This document shows positions 61,581 through 64,000 of a DNA stretch of 64,000 nt, one piece after another (the stretch's first letter is position 1; each line of letters opens with the position of its first letter). Origin of the DNA: Filifactor alocis ATCC 35896 (lineage in GTDB: Bacteria > Bacillota > Clostridia > Peptostreptococcales > Filifactoraceae); contig NC_016630.1 of NCBI RefSeq assembly GCF_000163895.2, positions 310,001 through 374,000 on the forward strand, written 5' to 3'. Under the pieces are notes generated by a model, which worked only from the letters and a program-made list of their open reading frames with translations, had not been told where the DNA came from and made no database searches. The translations under genes were made by a program, and so were the position numbers.

Positions 61581-63968
61581 TTAATTGCTCATTCGAATGA
61601 CGGATGGCATATCTTCTTCCCTATTCTCCAGACTGTTAGCATCGCTACTATTGTTAGTTTCAGATGAATCTTTTTTTGTATTCTTATTTTGTTCTATAAG
61701 ATTCTCTTTTGTCTCTGAAGAACCTGATTTCTCATTCGACGATGGTTTAGAAGAAGACGAATCTTCAAATTTGACATTTACCATAGAACCTTTTTTTACT
61801 AATTTATTTGGTTCAGGAAACTGCTTGATTGCTTTTCCGTTTCCGGAAAAATTAAATCTAAGACCTAAAGAATTGACAATTTTTTGTGATTCCGAAACCG
61901 TTTTTCCTATTAAATTAGGCATTAACACTTCATCCATTTTCTTCCCTTCGAAGTATAAAACAATACTTGAGCCTATAGGGACTGTCTCCCCCGCTTTCGG
62001 GAACATATCTACAACTAAAGTATCATCCTTCGCAGAATCAACATCTATCGTATATTTTAAGTGATGAGAATTTAATAATACTCTCGCTTCTTTGAATGTC
62101 ATATTTCGAACTTCAGGAATATCAACTTTTTCGATATTTGTGTTATTACTTACAATTGCATTCGGAGTAACTCCCATATATCTCAGCGTGTCTTGTAATA
62201 TCATTCCGACAAAAGGTGCTGAGTTTCCACCTCCGTAGAATCCATGCTGACCATGTGGCTCATCAGTGATAACAAGAACAACTACCTTTGGATCTTCCAC
62301 CGGTGCAATACCAACAAAACTGGAGATATAGTAGCCCTTTGGATATTTTCCATCGATAACCTTTTGTGCTGTACCACTTTTTCCGGCAATACGATAACCA
62401 AAAATTGCCGCTTTTTTTCCACCTTCTTTTTTAACCACATTTTCTAACAACTCTAACATAGTCTCATTTGTTTTTTTTGAAATCGGTCTACGAACTACCT
62501 CAGGTTCAAACCGCTGTATAATTTCACCATCATCAGAAACTATTTCTCTGACTAATCTGGGTTTCATCAATTCACCATTGTTTGCTACGGCACTTACTGC
62601 CATGACCATTTGAATCGGTGTCACAGAAATACTTTGCCCAAAAGACATTGTAGCCTGTTGAACCGGCCCTAATTTATCTAATGAATAAATAAGCCCTTCC
62701 GCTTCGCCCGGCAATGAAACCCCTGTCTTTTTTCCAAACCCAAACGCATAAATATACTCTAAAAATTTTTCAGAACCAAGTCTTTTTGCTACTTCTATAA
62801 AGACAGTATTAACGGACTGCCCTACAGCTTTTCTGAAATCAATTGTCCCAAAAGGTTTTTTCGACCAGTTGGATAATTTTTGACCTGCAACTTCAACATA
62901 TCCTTTGTCTACAAAAGTAGAGTTCGGTGTTACCACCCCTTCTTCTATGCCGGCACTGGCAGTAATGACCTTAAATACAGATCCCGGTTCATATAAGTCA
63001 CTAACCATAGGATTTCTCCACATGGAATTAAGCACTTCTAACTGTTCTTCATTTGTCTTTGCATTGCTCATCGCTTCACGAAATCTATAATAATACAATT
63101 CATTAGGTGTTTCCGGATTATAATCCGGCTTTGCGGCCATCGCCAAAATATCCCCTGTTTTAGGATCTATTACAATTGCCATAGATCTTTTTGAATTATT
63201 TTCGATGTAAGACTGCTCCATTGCTTTTTCAACATAATGCTGAATGACTTCATCTATCGTTGAAACAACATGGTATCCATTCACAGGTTCATGATAACGA
63301 ATAGAATGGTCTTCCAATTCTCTTGATTTAGCATCACTAAGGACAATTTTTCTTCCCGGAATTCCATTCAGTTCCTTATTAAAATAAGCTTCAATTCCTG
63401 CTAACCCAACATTATCTTTGGAGGTATGGCCTAGAATGTAAGATGCAAATTTTCCATAAGGATAAAGTCTTCTCTTGCTTTCTTCATAGAACAGCACCTT
63501 ATAGTTTAATTTATCCAACTCCAATTTTTTTGCATAATCAATTTTTTTCATCAAAATAAATCTGGACTTATCTTGATTCTGTCTCACTTTTTCCAAAATT
63601 TTGTTCGAATCTTCTCCTAATATGCCTCCCACATTACGAGAAAACTCTTCCCATTCTCCATCTTCCCATTTCTTTAATTTTTTTTCTTGCTTATCATATT
63701 CCTTTGCATAACTAAGTTCTACATATACATCATAAGTAGATACACTCACTGCTAATTCTTTCCCGTTTCTGTCATATATATTCCCTCTTTTGGGCTTCAC
63801 TTCAACATCTCTGTATTGTTGATAGCTTGCTTTACTGGAATAGTTCTTAGAATCTATTACTTGAACCAACAACAATTTTCCCACTAAAATAGATACAATC
63901 ACCGAAAAAAAGATGACTGTTATTTTTAACCGAAAATCTCTTTGTTTTCTCTGTTCTATCTGTTTCAT
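61581..63968 (-). CDS. Class B penicillin-binding protein with PASTA domains (FtsI/SpoVD type)
   Basis: Division transpeptidase of about 795 residues. One transmembrane segment (about 16-38) is followed by the dimerisation domain (about 50-240), then the transpeptidase domain with SVFK (catalytic Ser about 330), SVN (about 385) and KSGTAQK (about 530). Two PASTA domains (about 630-755) and a Ser/Asn-rich tail follow. The ATG at 63968 has GGAG 12 bases upstream; a GTG at 63995 would add 9 residues and the true start region reaches the window edge. PASTA domains point to the SpoVD/PBP2x branch. Confidence 0.93.
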   Translation of the reverse strand: MKQIEQRKQRDFRLKITVIFFSVIVSILVGKLLLVQVIDSKNYSSKASYQQYRDVEVKPKRGNIYDRNGKELAVSVSTYDVYVELSYAKEYDKQEKKLKKWEDGEWEEFSRNVGGILGEDSNKILEKVRQNQDKSRFILMKKIDYAKKLELDKLNYKVLFYEESKRRLYPYGKFASYILGHTSKDNVGLAGIEAYFNKELNGIPGRKIVLSDAKSRELEDHSIRYHEPVNGYHVVSTIDEVIQHYVEKAMEQSYIENNSKRSMAIVIDPKTGDILAMAAKPDYNPETPNELYYYRFREAMSNAKTNEEQLEVLNSMWRNPMVSDLYEPGSVFKVITASAGIEEGVVTPNSTFVDKGYVEVAGQKLSNWSKKPFGTIDFRKAVGQSVNTVFIEVAKRLGSEKFLEYIYAFGFGKKTGVSLPGEAEGLIYSLDKLGPVQQATMSFGQSISVTPIQMVMAVSAVANNGELMKPRLVREIVSDDGEIIQRFEPEVVRRPISKKTNETMLELLENVVKKEGGKKAAIFGYRIAGKSGTAQKVIDGKYPKGYYISSFVGIAPVEDPKVVVLVITDEPHGQHGFYGGGNSAPFVGMILQDTLRYMGVTPNAIVSNNTNIEKVDIPEVRNMTFKEARVLLNSHHLKYTIDVDSAKDDTLVVDMFPKAGETVPIGSSIVLYFEGKKMDEVLMPNLIGKTVSESQKIVNSLGLRFNFSGNGKAIKQFPEPNKLVKKGSMVNVKFEDSSSSKPSSNEKSGSSETKENLIEQNKNTKKDSSETNNSSDANSLENREEDMPSVIRMSN

Positions 63969-64000
63969 AACTAAAGCAATCTCCGTTTCAAACACAAATT

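Noticed and set aside
61585..62064. 159-codon plus-strand open frame over the PBP tail
   Set aside because: Shadow of the Ser/Asn-rich C-terminus; no start signal.
1..64000. CRISPR array, insertion sequence, prophage or integrated element
   Set aside because: No regularly spaced repeats, transposase, integrase or terminal repeats were seen; gene order is core-like throughout.

Overview
The window is a 64-kb piece of a low-GC chromosome from an anaerobic Firmicute of the Clostridia type. The rimP-nusA-rnpM-ylxQ-infB-rbfA-nrnA-truB-ribF block, the cdaA-cdaR-glmM block, a NIL-domain MetN, a SpoIIE-type phosphatase, rubredoxin and SpoVD/PASTA-type division genes all fit this. Almost everything is core genome. 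The spoIIGA-sigE-sigG genes that follow ftsZ in many spore-forming clostridia are absent here, which hints at (but does not prove) a non-sporulating lineage. A Peptostreptococcaceae/Filifactor-like anaerobe would fit; that is a guess, since no 16S or database search was available.

Layout. Positions 1-20.4 kb are on the minus strand: a partial gene; c-di-AMP and cell-wall precursor genes (TPR protein, two half-size ChrA proteins, cdaA, cdaR, glmM); an exported NlpC/P60 hydrolase; rsmE-prmA; a cyclophilin; hup; a YabN-like fusion; recA with a strong promoter and a LexA-like box; asnS; a PP2C phosphatase; tatD-metG; and a PfoR-type membrane protein. A divergent region with two long inverted repeats separates the last from a citrulline/arginine-deiminase-family hydrolase gene (ctlX-like, plus strand). 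Next come tRNA-Leu(GAG), mazF, alr and acpS (minus). Positions 24.6-29.7 kb are on the plus strand: a GIY-YIG protein, metNI, and nadD-yqeK-LCP-rsfS.

From about 29.8 kb to the end everything is on the minus strand. Read in the direction of transcription (right to left) it runs: division/cell-wall cluster (PBP, murF, mraY, murD, ftsW, murG, ftsQ, two DUF881 genes, sbp, ftsZ), nrdR, an SF1 helicase-like gene, a compact type IV pilus/competence-like set (ATPase, inner-membrane protein, PilN- and PilO-like proteins, four prepilins), the rimP-to-ribF translation/transcription operon, rpsO, pnp, rpsB, tsf, rubredoxin and an unknown anchored protein.

The most notable points are these. The pilus cluster is compact, has an SF1 helicase-like gene at its head, and shows no evident major pilin or PilM. 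A MazF sits at the conserved alr locus without its usual ribbon-helix-helix antitoxin. The MazG half of the YabN-like protein is short and has lost a metal motif. Structured leaders precede rimP, rpsB and rpsO. A 50-residue insertion splits the NlpC/P60 catalytic domain. Two tandem inverted repeats lie between the pfoR-like and ctlX-like genes. I found no CRISPR array, prophage, insertion sequence or defence island. Nothing here is a clear-cut undescribed system; the helicase-plus-pilus operon is the best candidate.
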